From Lacibacter sp. H407 (GTDB lineage Bacteria; Bacteroidota; Bacteroidia; Chitinophagales; Chitinophagaceae): a stretch of DNA of 64,000 nt. Of the stretch, positions 9,290 through 18,653 are shown piece by piece. The position numbers and the translations under genes are program-made. Below the pieces are notes generated by a model, which saw only the letters and a program-made list of their open reading frames with translations, was not told the DNA's origin and searched no databases. Location of the stretch: positions 124,001 through 188,000 of the forward strand of contig NZ_JBBKTU010000001.1 in NCBI RefSeq assembly GCF_037892605.1, in the 5' to 3' direction. Within the stretch, counting starts at the first letter, position 1; each line of letters starts with the position of its first letter.

Positions 9290-10534
9290 TTACGAAAATC
9301 GTTGAGGATCATAAGGTTTTAAATCAACGCTTGTTGACTGTTGATTGGCCAGTTCGGCCACCAGCTTACCGGTACCAGCACCTAAACTCAATCCAACCAT
9401 TGCATGACCGGTTGCAATGATCACATTCTTCTTTACACGACCGATATAGGGCATTCCGTCAGCTGAACAAGGGCGGTAGCCATACCAAATATCCTTTTCA
9501 GCAGGCATCGGTATTCTAAATTCTGGTAAATACCGTTCCACTGCATCCAGAATACCTGCTACCCTTTTCATGCGTGGAGGAGTATTGATTGATGTGATCT
9601 CCATCGTACCGCCAAAGCGGATCTTATTTCCATCCATTGGTGTAATAGCTACACGACCTTCCTGCAACACGGCTGGATAATTTAATTTAAATGGCGAATC
9701 TTCCAATGTAACCGAATAACCACGGCCAGGCATTAATGGTAAATTTAAACCAGCCATCGATGCAATTTCTCTCGACCATGAACCTGTAGCAATCACTACC
9801 AAGTCCGCATCATACTGTTGTTGTTTTGTTTTTACAGACCTGATTTGCTGACCATTCATTTCAAAACCGGTTACCTCTGCGTTTGAAAGTAACTGCACAC
9901 CAGATTGTTTTAAAATCGTCAGCAAGCCTTTCATCAACTTTTGCGGATACAGATGTGCATCACATTTAAAATATAACGCTCCCCGAATATTTAGTTGCAC
10001 CTGTGGCTCCATTGCCTGTACTTCTGCCGCAGATAACATCACTGCATCAAGACCTAACTTCTTTGCGTCTTCAACAGCGTGATGAGAATGTTCCTCTTTT
10101 TCTGTTGTTTGAAAATATTCCAATAAGCCTTTCTTTTCATAAGCAAAATCAAAATCAGGAATGTTTGCCCAGGTTTCATAACAATGCTGACTGAGAATCG
10201 CAATATCACGAAGCGGCACCGCTGATTCTTCAACATGTTTGACCGTTGCACTTTTCATAAACTTTAACCCCCATGAAATCAATGCAGCATTCAAACGTGG
10301 CTCCACATAAAACGGGCTTTTTGAATTCCACATCCATTTCAAACCCTGGGTTACAATACCGGGAGTTGCTAATGGTATAAAATGACTCGGACAAACATAG
10401 CCTGCGTTTCCATACGAACAGTTATCTGAGAAATCGCCTTTATCCAAAACGGTTACATCCCATCCGCTTTGTTGAAGATAGTAAGCTGAACTTAAACCAA
10501 TAATTCCACCGCCAACAACAATTGCTTTGCCCAT
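9290..10534 (-). CDS. FAD-dependent D-amino-acid dehydrogenase, probable cis-4-hydroxy-D-proline oxidase (LhpB-like)
   Basis: A 414-residue DadA-type oxidoreductase of the DAO family. The N-terminal Rossmann FAD motif is intact (AIVVGGGIIGLSSAYYLQQS), and the C-terminus has the family's GHAMVGLSLGAGTGKLVAE. Paired with the epimerase at 16030-17103, it would oxidise cis-4-hydroxy-D-proline to 1-pyrroline-4-hydroxy-2-carboxylate, the second step of hydroxyproline degradation. By sequence alone D-alanine or D-proline could also be the substrate; the neighbouring epimerase, deaminase and semialdehyde dehydrogenase genes decide for hydroxyproline. Starts 9 bp after the upstream GH gene. Confidence 0.82.
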   Translation of the reverse strand: MGKAIVVGGGIIGLSSAYYLQQSGWDVTVLDKGDFSDNCSYGNAGYVCPSHFIPLATPGIVTQGLKWMWNSKSPFYVEPRLNAALISWGLKFMKSATVKHVEESAVPLRDIAILSQHCYETWANIPDFDFAYEKKGLLEYFQTTEKEEHSHHAVEDAKKLGLDAVMLSAAEVQAMEPQVQLNIRGALYFKCDAHLYPQKLMKGLLTILKQSGVQLLSNAEVTGFEMNGQQIRSVKTKQQQYDADLVVIATGSWSREIASMAGLNLPLMPGRGYSVTLEDSPFKLNYPAVLQEGRVAITPMDGNKIRFGGTMEITSINTPPRMKRVAGILDAVERYLPEFRIPMPAEKDIWYGYRPCSADGMPYIGRVKKNVIIATGHAMVGLSLGAGTGKLVAELANQQSTSVDLKPYDPQRFS

Positions 10535-10543
10535 AATTTATTG

Positions 10544-12889
10544 TTACTCTTTTATAGTACGCACACCAAAAATACGGCCTGCCGTTTTACCATGATTCGC
10601 ATCGATCTTCACGGCGATCTTTGTTTTACCACTGATCATGGTTGGAGGCAGTTTGTATTCGACATCATAAAACTTTCCTGTTTTACCACCCTTCCATTCT
10701 TCGGTCACCAATTTTACACCGTCTATTAAAATATCAAACACACGGTCTTTATCATCACCAATATAAGTCAACAGTAACGAATTACTTGTTGATGCATCTA
10801 CTTTCATTTCAAACTCAAAGGAATTATTGCTTCTTGCTTCACGCCCCATACGATCCATGGCATCGCTTACATAAGAACGTTCTGTTGCTTTGAGGTTGTG
10901 ATCACGTTCAGGTTGCATTTCCCCAACACGGAAGTTATCAATCGTTCTGTTTTCAATTTCCTGAATACGCTTTTTCTCGGCTTCATAATCGGCTTGCAGC
11001 TTGGTAAATTCATCCGGTGTAAAATAATCCCAATACACACTGTAATACTGATCGTAGGTTTGATAGAACGGAATGAGTTTTACATCAAACAGCTTACCAA
11101 CTGATTTCATTTGAAATTGTAAAGACGAAGTTGACTGAACCCAATCATTCACATTACGATTTGAAGTTAACAACACCGGCACACCAATAACGGGATCGGG
11201 TTTTTCTTTTCCTAACAAACCGGCCAATACCAACGGACCATATTTGAATGCAATGCGGTTTGGATTATCGGGCATTGCTTCTGTATAAAGATTCATCTCC
11301 AAATCAACCGTTACAACATCGCCGGTTTTCCATAATCGTGTTGCAGTTAAATAACTGGCTGCATCTGTTTCTGTTTTTATTGCTGCATTGTTTACTTTAA
11401 TAACTTGTGTAGCATTGCTCCACGATGGTTTGCGAATTTTGAGTGTAAACGAAGTTGGTGTTGGAGTATTCACAACAAGCCTTATCTGTTTACTTTCAGG
11501 AATATAATTTGTTTGTGTGATGCGTATATTTTTTTCTTTCCAGTTTAATGTTGAAGGAATAAAAAGATTTACATAGAGATTATTCTTTCCATCGTAACTA
11601 TAGATCTGCTCCGCATACTTCGCATGATTTTCTATACCGCTGCCCACACAACAGGTGAATGTATTGAACTGATCGCTGAATTGTTTCTTTGTACCCATCC
11701 GCAGCGGAACAAAATAAGTCATCATGCCGTTCTCAGGATTTTGCGATGCAAGAATATGATTGTACAAAGCACGCTCGTAATAATCCATTAACTGTGCAGA
11801 AGGTTGCCAGGCAAATAAATGTCTTGTCAGCTTCAGCATATTGTACGTGTTGCACGTTTCACAGGTATTATCGCTTAAACGATCGTTGAGTTTACCTGCT
11901 TCGCCGCAATACTCGTAGTTACTGTTACCGCCAATAACATAGCTGTGGTTGTGCACCATGGTTTCCCAAAAGAAAGAAGCAATGGTTCGATCACTTTTAT
12001 TGCCTGTTAACTCATATTGTCTTGCACTGCCAATTGCTTTCGGCACATTGGTATTGCTGTGTTTGCCGGGTAACGGATCAATACGTTGTGCCAGTTTACC
12101 CATTACAAATTCATCATAAAATTTATAGGAAAGATCAAGATATTTTTTATTGCCGGTGAAGGAATAGATATTCGCCAGCACATCGTTCATGCCGCCATAT
12201 TCACAGTTCAACATTTTTAATCTTGTTGAATCGGGTAAATGATTCACGGTATTGTACGTCCAGTCAGCCATGCCTGTAACCAGTTTCAATGCTTTGTTGC
12301 TGTTGCAATACAAATAGGCATCGCACAAACCGGCCATTACTTTGTGCACGGTGTACCAGGGGCTCCATCCTCCGTTCAGATCAAAACCGGATGATTTAAT
12401 TTCTCCTTTCGCCACTTGACCAAAAATGGAATCTTCTTTTGGTATGGCGCCAATGTAACCGGTCTTGCGTGCAAGCTGACAACGTTCCAGTTCTGCAACG
12501 ATATAATCAACACGTTTTTTAAATTCAATATTTCCTGTTGACACGTACATCATCGATGCAGCCGAAAGATAATGCCCCAATGTATGACCTGATAACCCTA
12601 ATATCTCCCATCCGCCATACACAGAATCTTTCACAGGTAATCCTGCATTTTCATAAAAACGATACAACAACCGATCTGCACTCAACGATAGCAGGTAGGC
12701 ACTATCTAACTGCATGGCCTTTGCAAACGGGCTCTGCAACAGTTTCACATCACTCAACGGAAATGCAAATGCTTTTACAGGTACAACAGGTTGCACTTTT
12801 ACTTTTGTATTCTTCTTTTCAGGAATATACGATTGACTGTAAGAAAAGGTAATTGTAAAAAGAAAAACAGCAAAGAGAATTTGCTTCAT
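10544..12889 (-). CDS. Secreted GH127/GH146-type beta-L-arabinofuranosidase with C-terminal extension
   Basis: A 781-residue exported glycosidase (signal peptide MKQILFAVFLFTITFSYSQ). The catalytic (alpha/alpha)6 barrel of the DUF1680 superfamily runs to about residue 560. The zinc-thiolate site known from HypBA1 (one Glu and three Cys) is recognisable as CETCNT near residue 344 and TCCVGSG near 414. GH127 members more often read CCPAN at the second site, so this longer protein may belong to the sister family GH146. The C-terminal about 200 residues, containing an MDRMGREARSNNSFEFEMKV stretch, look like an accessory beta domain. It lies between the FAD oxidase and a GH5-like gene with gaps of about 9 bp each, so co-transcription is very likely. 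Confidence 0.85.
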   Translation of the reverse strand: MKQILFAVFLFTITFSYSQSYIPEKKNTKVKVQPVVPVKAFAFPLSDVKLLQSPFAKAMQLDSAYLLSLSADRLLYRFYENAGLPVKDSVYGGWEILGLSGHTLGHYLSAASMMYVSTGNIEFKKRVDYIVAELERCQLARKTGYIGAIPKEDSIFGQVAKGEIKSSGFDLNGGWSPWYTVHKVMAGLCDAYLYCNSNKALKLVTGMADWTYNTVNHLPDSTRLKMLNCEYGGMNDVLANIYSFTGNKKYLDLSYKFYDEFVMGKLAQRIDPLPGKHSNTNVPKAIGSARQYELTGNKSDRTIASFFWETMVHNHSYVIGGNSNYEYCGEAGKLNDRLSDNTCETCNTYNMLKLTRHLFAWQPSAQLMDYYERALYNHILASQNPENGMMTYFVPLRMGTKKQFSDQFNTFTCCVGSGIENHAKYAEQIYSYDGKNNLYVNLFIPSTLNWKEKNIRITQTNYIPESKQIRLVVNTPTPTSFTLKIRKPSWSNATQVIKVNNAAIKTETDAASYLTATRLWKTGDVVTVDLEMNLYTEAMPDNPNRIAFKYGPLVLAGLLGKEKPDPVIGVPVLLTSNRNVNDWVQSTSSLQFQMKSVGKLFDVKLIPFYQTYDQYYSVYWDYFTPDEFTKLQADYEAEKKRIQEIENRTIDNFRVGEMQPERDHNLKATERSYVSDAMDRMGREARSNNSFEFEMKVDASTSNSLLLTYIGDDKDRVFDILIDGVKLVTEEWKGGKTGKFYDVEYKLPPTMISGKTKIAVKIDANHGKTAGRIFGVRTIKE

Positions 12890-12898
12890 GCCTTATAA

Positions 12899-13957
12899 TT
12901 ATTTTTTTCCTGTTAAGGTTTTGATTGCTTCGATTTCTTTGGGATCATAAGCCGACCCATCTTTCCGAAATACATCATGGAACCAAAGTTTTGGTTCACT
13001 GCCATCCGGCATTGGTGTATCCCATTGATAAATGGTGTTGCTTTTACCAGCTACCAGTCCCCAATTGATAGCACTTACATTATACTTTTTAAAAATAGGC
13101 AAGTGTGTTTGAAACTTGCTGTTTCTTGTGCGGGCCATGTACTCACTGCAAATAACAGGTCGACCGAGTTTTAATTTTTCCTGCAGCTCTTTTTCAAGAT
13201 TATCCGCATCGTTATAGTTGTGAATACTGATCACATCAGAATGGCTTAACTGGTATTCATTTAATTCTTTATTGTTATACCAGGTTGCACAGGTGAGTGG
13301 TTGTGATGGACGAACTGCCCATGCCCATTCAAATACTTTTTTCAGCAGAGGCAAAGAAGTAAGATCGTATTTGCTGTTACCGGGCTCATTGTACAGATCC
13401 CACATTAAAATACGATCATCGTTTTTAAATGTGTTGAGAATATCTTTTACATACAGCTCAAGATAGTTCCATTGAGAAGAATCATTGTGCACATTCATAT
13501 TCGGGCTACGAACCCATCCGCTGTTATGAATACCCGGTTTTGGATCGGGTTGTTTACCAATAGCTGCATCTGGGTTCCAGCAATCATCAAAAATGGTAAA
13601 AAGAATTTTGATCTTGTGCTTTACTGCAATCTTTAGAAACTGATCCATTCGCTTTTTAAACCCCGCTGCATCTGCTTTCCAGGCAAGGTCATGCAAATAA
13701 ACACGCATTACATTCATGCCTATTGCTGAAGCCCAGCCCAACTCTTTATCGATCGTTGCAGGATCAAATGTTTCTGCTTGCCACATTTCCAGTTGATTGA
13801 TGGCAGTGCTGGGTAAAAAATTTGCACCCACAAGCCAACCTTGTTTTTGATACCAGGCATTTGCTTTTTCAACAGACCAGATATTTGTTTGCTGTGCTAC
13901 TATTTCATTTTGAAACAGAGACATTAAAACAGCAACAACAATGAATACTCTTTTCAT
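12899..13957 (-). CDS. Secreted GH5-like (clan GH-A) glycoside hydrolase
   Basis: A 352-residue exported TIM-barrel protein with signal peptide MKRVFIVVAVLMSLFQNEIVAQ. The clan GH-A acid/base is visible in LMWDLYNEPGNS (about residue 191) and the nucleophile in RPVICSEYMAR (about residue 271). Other family features are GANFLPSTAINQLEMW near the N-terminus, GMNVMRVYLHDLAW, and FTIFDDCWNP. Proteins of this kind are usually labelled 'cellulase family glycosylhydrolase' or '1,4-beta-xylanase' without assay. Position between two beta-L-arabinofuranosidases (gaps 9 and 4 bp) suggests it acts on the same glycan, perhaps an arabinose- or galactose-containing part of plant glycoproteins; that is inference. 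Confidence 0.8.
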   Translation of the reverse strand: MKRVFIVVAVLMSLFQNEIVAQQTNIWSVEKANAWYQKQGWLVGANFLPSTAINQLEMWQAETFDPATIDKELGWASAIGMNVMRVYLHDLAWKADAAGFKKRMDQFLKIAVKHKIKILFTIFDDCWNPDAAIGKQPDPKPGIHNSGWVRSPNMNVHNDSSQWNYLELYVKDILNTFKNDDRILMWDLYNEPGNSKYDLTSLPLLKKVFEWAWAVRPSQPLTCATWYNNKELNEYQLSHSDVISIHNYNDADNLEKELQEKLKLGRPVICSEYMARTRNSKFQTHLPIFKKYNVSAINWGLVAGKSNTIYQWDTPMPDGSEPKLWFHDVFRKDGSAYDPKEIEAIKTLTGKK

Positions 13958-13961
13958 GATC

Positions 13962-15929
13962 TTAATAATTAATTTTTACATCTTTAATACTTGTTGGCAA
14001 CCAAACCTGCATTTCATTTTTACCACGGTTGGCCCATGTGTAATAAGGAATAGCAATGATCTTTCGTTTTTCTGTACGGATAGACAAACCATCTTCTGCA
14101 ACAAGTACAACAGGTACTTCAGCCGTTAATGCTTTCACTGGTTCATCCATTATTTTATAATCGATCGTTTCAAACTTTGTATTGGGAGGCAGTACAATAT
14201 TCCATGCTTTGTTATTGTTATCTGCACCTTCAACACAATATACAATTGGTCCACGTTGAATGGCAATGCGGTTGTTATTTTGCTTCAAGGAATCTTTTGC
14301 AACAACAGTGTACGCATTCATTGCAAACTCCAGTTCCACAACTTCGCTTTGTTTCCATTCACGATCCACAGTCAGGTATCCATCTTTATTCACTACAGTA
14401 ACAGGCTTACCATTTACTGTAACTACAGGAGCTGAAGAAAAGTCTGCGCTTGCATTCTTATACAAATCACCGGGTACTGAACCATTGTTATACCAACCGG
14501 GAATACGGATATGTAATTTGAATTTCGATTTTTTCTGTTGTGGTGTAACAGCAATTTTCAATTTCCCATCCCATGGATAATTTGTTTCCATCTTTACATC
14601 CACTTTTGTTTTGGGCAACTGAATACTTGTATTGCTTCCAACAAACAGATTCACATAAATGCCATCGTTGCTTTTTGCATAAATATAATCACCGAGTGAT
14701 GCCACCATGCGTGCAATATTTGCCGGACAACAAGCCGTACCAAACCATTCTCTGCGTTGATGCTGTCCACGTGATGCAAGTGGATTACCGTAAAAAAAAC
14801 GATCGCCTGTTAAACTTAATCCATCCAATGCGCCATTGTATAAACTGCGTTCCAATACATCCATATACATTGCATTACCAGTGAGTGCATTCATACGCTG
14901 ATTCCAAAATACCATGCCGACACTTGCACATGTTTCACAATAGGCTTGCTCATTCGGCAGATCATAATCGTTGCTGAAACCTTCGTTACTTCCTGCAGAG
15001 CCAATACCACCGGTGATATACATGTTGCGATGCACCACATCTTCCCACACTTTTTTCATTGCACGCATATAATCTATATCACCTGTTTGTGCTGCCACAT
15101 CAGCAGCACCTGTATACATGTACATGGCACGTACTGCATGACCGGTGATTTGTGTTTGCTCTTTCACCGGAAGAATATCCTGTGCATAAGCTGTGTCTTT
15201 CCAATCGGTCCATGTATAACCTTTTGCTAAACGTTTGCCACGTTCGCTCAATAACCAATCGGCCAGCTTTAAATATTTTTCATTCTTAGTGGTCTTATAC
15301 AATTTCACTAATGCTAATTCTAACTCCTGGTGACCCGTTACCCAATGACGTTTACCCGGGCCAAACAATGCATCAAAATGATCGGCCCATTTGATACATA
15401 CATCTAAAAATTTACGCTTGCCTGTTGCATTGAAATAGGCAACTGCAGCTTCAATCATGTGGCCTGCATTGTAATCTTCATGCATGCTCATATCGGTATA
15501 ACGATCCTGTAAACCTTTCAACGTATACCAGGTATTGAGATAACCATCGGGTTGTTGTGCAGCAGCGATCTTATCAATCCATTCATCGCATTTCTTTTCC
15601 ATTTCTGCATTGGGATGCGTCTTTAATGAATACGCCATTGCTTCCAATGCTTTGAACACATCACTATCATCATAAAAAATGCCTTCGTGCTGTTCACCTT
15701 TGTTTCTTGCAACACGTTCAAAATTGCGGATGCGTGGCGTGGCTACTTCTGTTTGATAAATACAGGCAGCTAATGTTTTGGTAGCAACTTTATCAATCTT
15801 AGGTTTCCAGAATGCATCAGTCACATTCACCTGTGAGAAATTAATGAACTCAATTTTCTGAAAACTGTTTTGCGCAAACAGGTTTAATTGAAACAGACAA
15901 ACAAGCAAAAGGAGAAATACTTTTTTCAT
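13962..15929 (-). CDS. Secreted GH127 beta-L-arabinofuranosidase (HypBA1-like)
   Basis: A 655-residue protein, nearly the length of Bifidobacterium HypBA1, but with a signal peptide (MKKVFLLLLVCLFQLNLFAQ). HypBA1 hydrolyses terminal beta-L-arabinofuranose, including from hydroxyproline. Its Zn-thiolate catalytic site is matched by YCETCASVG near residue 332 and TACCPANIAR near residue 400, the first Cys of CC being the expected nucleophile. Other conserved stretches are MHEDYNAGHMIEAAVAYF and YITGGIGSAGSNEGF. Four bp separate it from the GH5-like gene and 100 bp from the upstream epimerase gene. The combination with hydroxyproline-degrading genes points to hydroxyproline-linked arabinosides of extensin as substrate. 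Confidence 0.9.
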   Translation of the reverse strand: MKKVFLLLLVCLFQLNLFAQNSFQKIEFINFSQVNVTDAFWKPKIDKVATKTLAACIYQTEVATPRIRNFERVARNKGEQHEGIFYDDSDVFKALEAMAYSLKTHPNAEMEKKCDEWIDKIAAAQQPDGYLNTWYTLKGLQDRYTDMSMHEDYNAGHMIEAAVAYFNATGKRKFLDVCIKWADHFDALFGPGKRHWVTGHQELELALVKLYKTTKNEKYLKLADWLLSERGKRLAKGYTWTDWKDTAYAQDILPVKEQTQITGHAVRAMYMYTGAADVAAQTGDIDYMRAMKKVWEDVVHRNMYITGGIGSAGSNEGFSNDYDLPNEQAYCETCASVGMVFWNQRMNALTGNAMYMDVLERSLYNGALDGLSLTGDRFFYGNPLASRGQHQRREWFGTACCPANIARMVASLGDYIYAKSNDGIYVNLFVGSNTSIQLPKTKVDVKMETNYPWDGKLKIAVTPQQKKSKFKLHIRIPGWYNNGSVPGDLYKNASADFSSAPVVTVNGKPVTVVNKDGYLTVDREWKQSEVVELEFAMNAYTVVAKDSLKQNNNRIAIQRGPIVYCVEGADNNNKAWNIVLPPNTKFETIDYKIMDEPVKALTAEVPVVLVAEDGLSIRTEKRKIIAIPYYTWANRGKNEMQVWLPTSIKDVKINY

Positions 15930-16029
15930 GTAACCAGCTATTGAAAACTTGTAAATAAATTATTGTTATGCGAAAACTCTGCTTTCCTGATTCTATCCTG
16001 CTCATCCCATAAATCCTATAAATCATGGT

Positions 16030-17103
16030 TCAGATAACCTGGAAGCCATAAGCATACGGATCATCGTCTTTATCAATGCTGATGGTATTGTAACCATAGA
16101 TCTTTGCCCAACCTTCAATACCGGGCCTGATAGCTTTCATACCATTCACTTCTAACTCTTCTTCAATGGTACCAATGAACTTACTGCCAATAATACTTTC
16201 GTGAATAAACTGATCGCCTTTTTTCAACTTCCCTTTTGCATACCATTGCGCCATGCGTGCAGAGGTGCCGGTACCACATGGACTACGGTCAATTGCTTTA
16301 TCACCATAGAATACTGCATTGCGTGCAGTAGATGTGGGATCGATCACAGAACCCGCCCATAAAATATGACTGCAGCCATTGATCGTTGCATCCTGTGGAT
16401 GAACGAATGTATATTTTGCATTGATATTCTTCCGCAATTCTCTTGCCCATGCAATTAATTTATCAGCAGCATAATGTTCAAGACCTTTAAAATTTTTCTG
16501 CACATCCACAATGGCATAAAAATTTCCACCATACGAAACATCTACAACCAACTCACCCAACTCAGGACATTCAACGGTTAATTCTGTTGAGTGTAAATAG
16601 GCAGGTACATTGGTGAGCTTTACACTTTTTACCTTGGCCTGAAGGCCAAGGCCAGTCATTTTGTATTCGATCATTACTAACCCAGCCGGTGCTTCCATAC
16701 GAATAACACCCGGTGTTTTCGGAACGATCAAACCTTCTTCCACTGCAATGGTAATGGTACCGATTGTTCCATGGCCGCACATCGGCAAACAACCACTTGT
16801 TTCAATGAACAATACGGCTACATCATTCTGCGGATCATGTGGTGGATAGAGAATACTTCCACTCATCATATCATGACCTCTTGGTTCAAACATTAATCCT
16901 TTGCGTATCCAATCATACTCTTTTAAAAAGTGCTGACGTTTTTCACTCATCGTATTTCCCTGCAATGCAGGACCACCTTCAGCGACTAAACGAACCGGGT
17001 TGCCGCAGGTATGTGCATCCACACAATGAAATACCCAACCACCAAAACGATAGAGTTCACTATTGGGATATTTCTTTATGATGGGTTGATCGATTCGGCT
17101 CAT
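16030..17103 (-). CDS. 4-hydroxyproline 2-epimerase (proline racemase family)
   Basis: Cytoplasmic, cofactor-free enzyme converting trans-4-hydroxy-L-proline to cis-4-hydroxy-D-proline, the first step of catabolism. The protein is 357 residues. Both acid/base cysteines are present: MCGHGTIG (about residue 106) and DRSPCGTGTSARMA (about residue 275). The Cys/Cys pair excludes the trans-3-hydroxyproline dehydratase subgroup, in which one of the two is replaced by Ser or Thr. Proline racemase is the alternative, but the three neighbouring catabolic enzymes make hydroxyproline the likely substrate. It is followed by the GH127 gene after 100 bp and preceded by the semialdehyde dehydrogenase (45 bp). 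Confidence 0.9.
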   Translation of the reverse strand: MSRIDQPIIKKYPNSELYRFGGWVFHCVDAHTCGNPVRLVAEGGPALQGNTMSEKRQHFLKEYDWIRKGLMFEPRGHDMMSGSILYPPHDPQNDVAVLFIETSGCLPMCGHGTIGTITIAVEEGLIVPKTPGVIRMEAPAGLVMIEYKMTGLGLQAKVKSVKLTNVPAYLHSTELTVECPELGELVVDVSYGGNFYAIVDVQKNFKGLEHYAADKLIAWARELRKNINAKYTFVHPQDATINGCSHILWAGSVIDPTSTARNAVFYGDKAIDRSPCGTGTSARMAQWYAKGKLKKGDQFIHESIIGSKFIGTIEEELEVNGMKAIRPGIEGWAKIYGYNTISIDKDDDPYAYGFQVI

Positions 17104-17148
17104 GATTTATCAATTCTTCGTTCAATATGTATTGAAACTTTATAAACT

Positions 17149-18636
17149 TTACTGAACAACATTTTTCGTCAGTTCGCTATTCACTCTTCTCCAAATCCCT
17201 AATGGATTTTCATTCTTCAATTCATCGGGTAATAATTCATTCTCCCAGTTTTGTAAAGAGATCGGTCGTGCAAAACGTTTAATGCCATCGGCACCAACAC
17301 TTGTAAAACGACTATCGGTTGTTGAAGGAAACGGACCGCCATGGTGCATACTCAAACAAACTTCTACACCGGTTGGCACACCATTCAAAATAAAACGTCC
17401 GCAAATATTTTTAACGGCTTCTATCAATTCTTCATTCTTCTTCAACTCATTTGTTGTTGCCATGAGTGTAGCCGTCAACTGTCCTTCCAGTTGTTGTGCA
17501 ACAGCCAGCATCTCTGCTTCATCTTTACAACGGATAATGAGTGAATACGGACCAAACACTTCTTGGTGCAACAACGGATTGTTTAAAAATGTTTCTGCAC
17601 TTGCAGTTGCAACAGTTGGCAAACCTTCATCTTCTTTCACAGCTGTTTCACTTTCTGCAACCAGGTGTACATCATCCTGCAACAATGCATTTCCTTTCTT
17701 CTCTTTGTATGCTTTTACAATACCTGCATGCAACATAGCAGCAGGTTGTGTTTTTTGTATTGCTTTCCCCAGATCATGCGTAAAGGTTTTCAACGCTTCA
17801 CTTTCAATTGCAATGATCAAACCGGGATTGGTGCAAAACTGTCCCACACCTAACGTAATTGAACCTGCATAGGCTGTTGCAATACCTGCTGCATCACTTG
17901 CCAATTTCTCCGGTAATAAAAACACAGGATTCACGCTGCCCATTTCTGCAAATACCGGAATCGGTTCTTTACGTTGATTGGCCCAATCGAATAATTGTTT
18001 ACCTCCACCATAAGAACCGGTGAAGCCAACTGCTTTTGTATGCGGATGTGTAACCAATGCTTTTCCTGTTTCAAACCCTGCACCATATACATGCGTAAAT
18101 ACACCCAATGGTAAATTATTAAATGCAGCTGCTTTAAAAATTGCATCTGCTACTATGTGCGATGTTTCGGGATGTGCAGGATGTGCTTTCACAATAACAG
18201 GACAACCCGCAGCCAATGCACATGCTGTATCACCACCTGCTGTTGAATACGCAAATGGAAAATTGCTTGAGCCAAACACTACAACGGGCCCCATTGGTAT
18301 CAGCATTTTTCTGATATCTGGTTTTGCCGGCACTTTATCAGGAATAGCTGTGTCAATACTTGCTTCAAGCCATTCGCCACGTTCGCATGCATCGGCATAA
18401 CTGTTCAATTGAAAAATAGTACGGCCACGTTCACCTCTTAATCTTGCTTCCGGTAAATTCGTTTCACGCATGGCAGTCTGAATGAGTGTATCGCCACAAT
18501 TCTCCAACTCAATGGCAATGGAACGCAAAAAGGCTGCACGTTCTTTCAAACTTTTTTTACGATAGATATGAAACGCTTTCCATGCTTCCTGCATGTAAGC
18601 ATCAATTTCATGTAACGGCGTATCTGCTAAATTCAT
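17149..18636 (-). CDS. 2,5-dioxopentanoate (2-oxoglutarate semialdehyde) dehydrogenase, NADP-type
   Basis: A 495-residue aldehyde dehydrogenase of the subgroup usually labelled 'aldehyde dehydrogenase (NADP+)'. The catalytic cysteine lies in GVGQFCTNPG (about residue 265) and the general base in PVFAEMGSVNPVF (about residue 230); VFGSSNFPFAYSTAGGDTA and the C-terminal MHHGGPFPSTTDSRFTSVG are characteristic of this subgroup. It would oxidise 2-oxoglutarate semialdehyde to 2-oxoglutarate, the last step of hydroxyproline breakdown and also the last step of oxidative L-arabinose breakdown. Gaps are 17 bp to the upstream DapA-family gene and 45 bp to the epimerase gene, consistent with one operon. 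Confidence 0.9.
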   Translation of the reverse strand: MNLADTPLHEIDAYMQEAWKAFHIYRKKSLKERAAFLRSIAIELENCGDTLIQTAMRETNLPEARLRGERGRTIFQLNSYADACERGEWLEASIDTAIPDKVPAKPDIRKMLIPMGPVVVFGSSNFPFAYSTAGGDTACALAAGCPVIVKAHPAHPETSHIVADAIFKAAAFNNLPLGVFTHVYGAGFETGKALVTHPHTKAVGFTGSYGGGKQLFDWANQRKEPIPVFAEMGSVNPVFLLPEKLASDAAGIATAYAGSITLGVGQFCTNPGLIIAIESEALKTFTHDLGKAIQKTQPAAMLHAGIVKAYKEKKGNALLQDDVHLVAESETAVKEDEGLPTVATASAETFLNNPLLHQEVFGPYSLIIRCKDEAEMLAVAQQLEGQLTATLMATTNELKKNEELIEAVKNICGRFILNGVPTGVEVCLSMHHGGPFPSTTDSRFTSVGADGIKRFARPISLQNWENELLPDELKNENPLGIWRRVNSELTKNVVQ

Positions 18637-18653
18637 GTTTGTTGTTTGATGGA

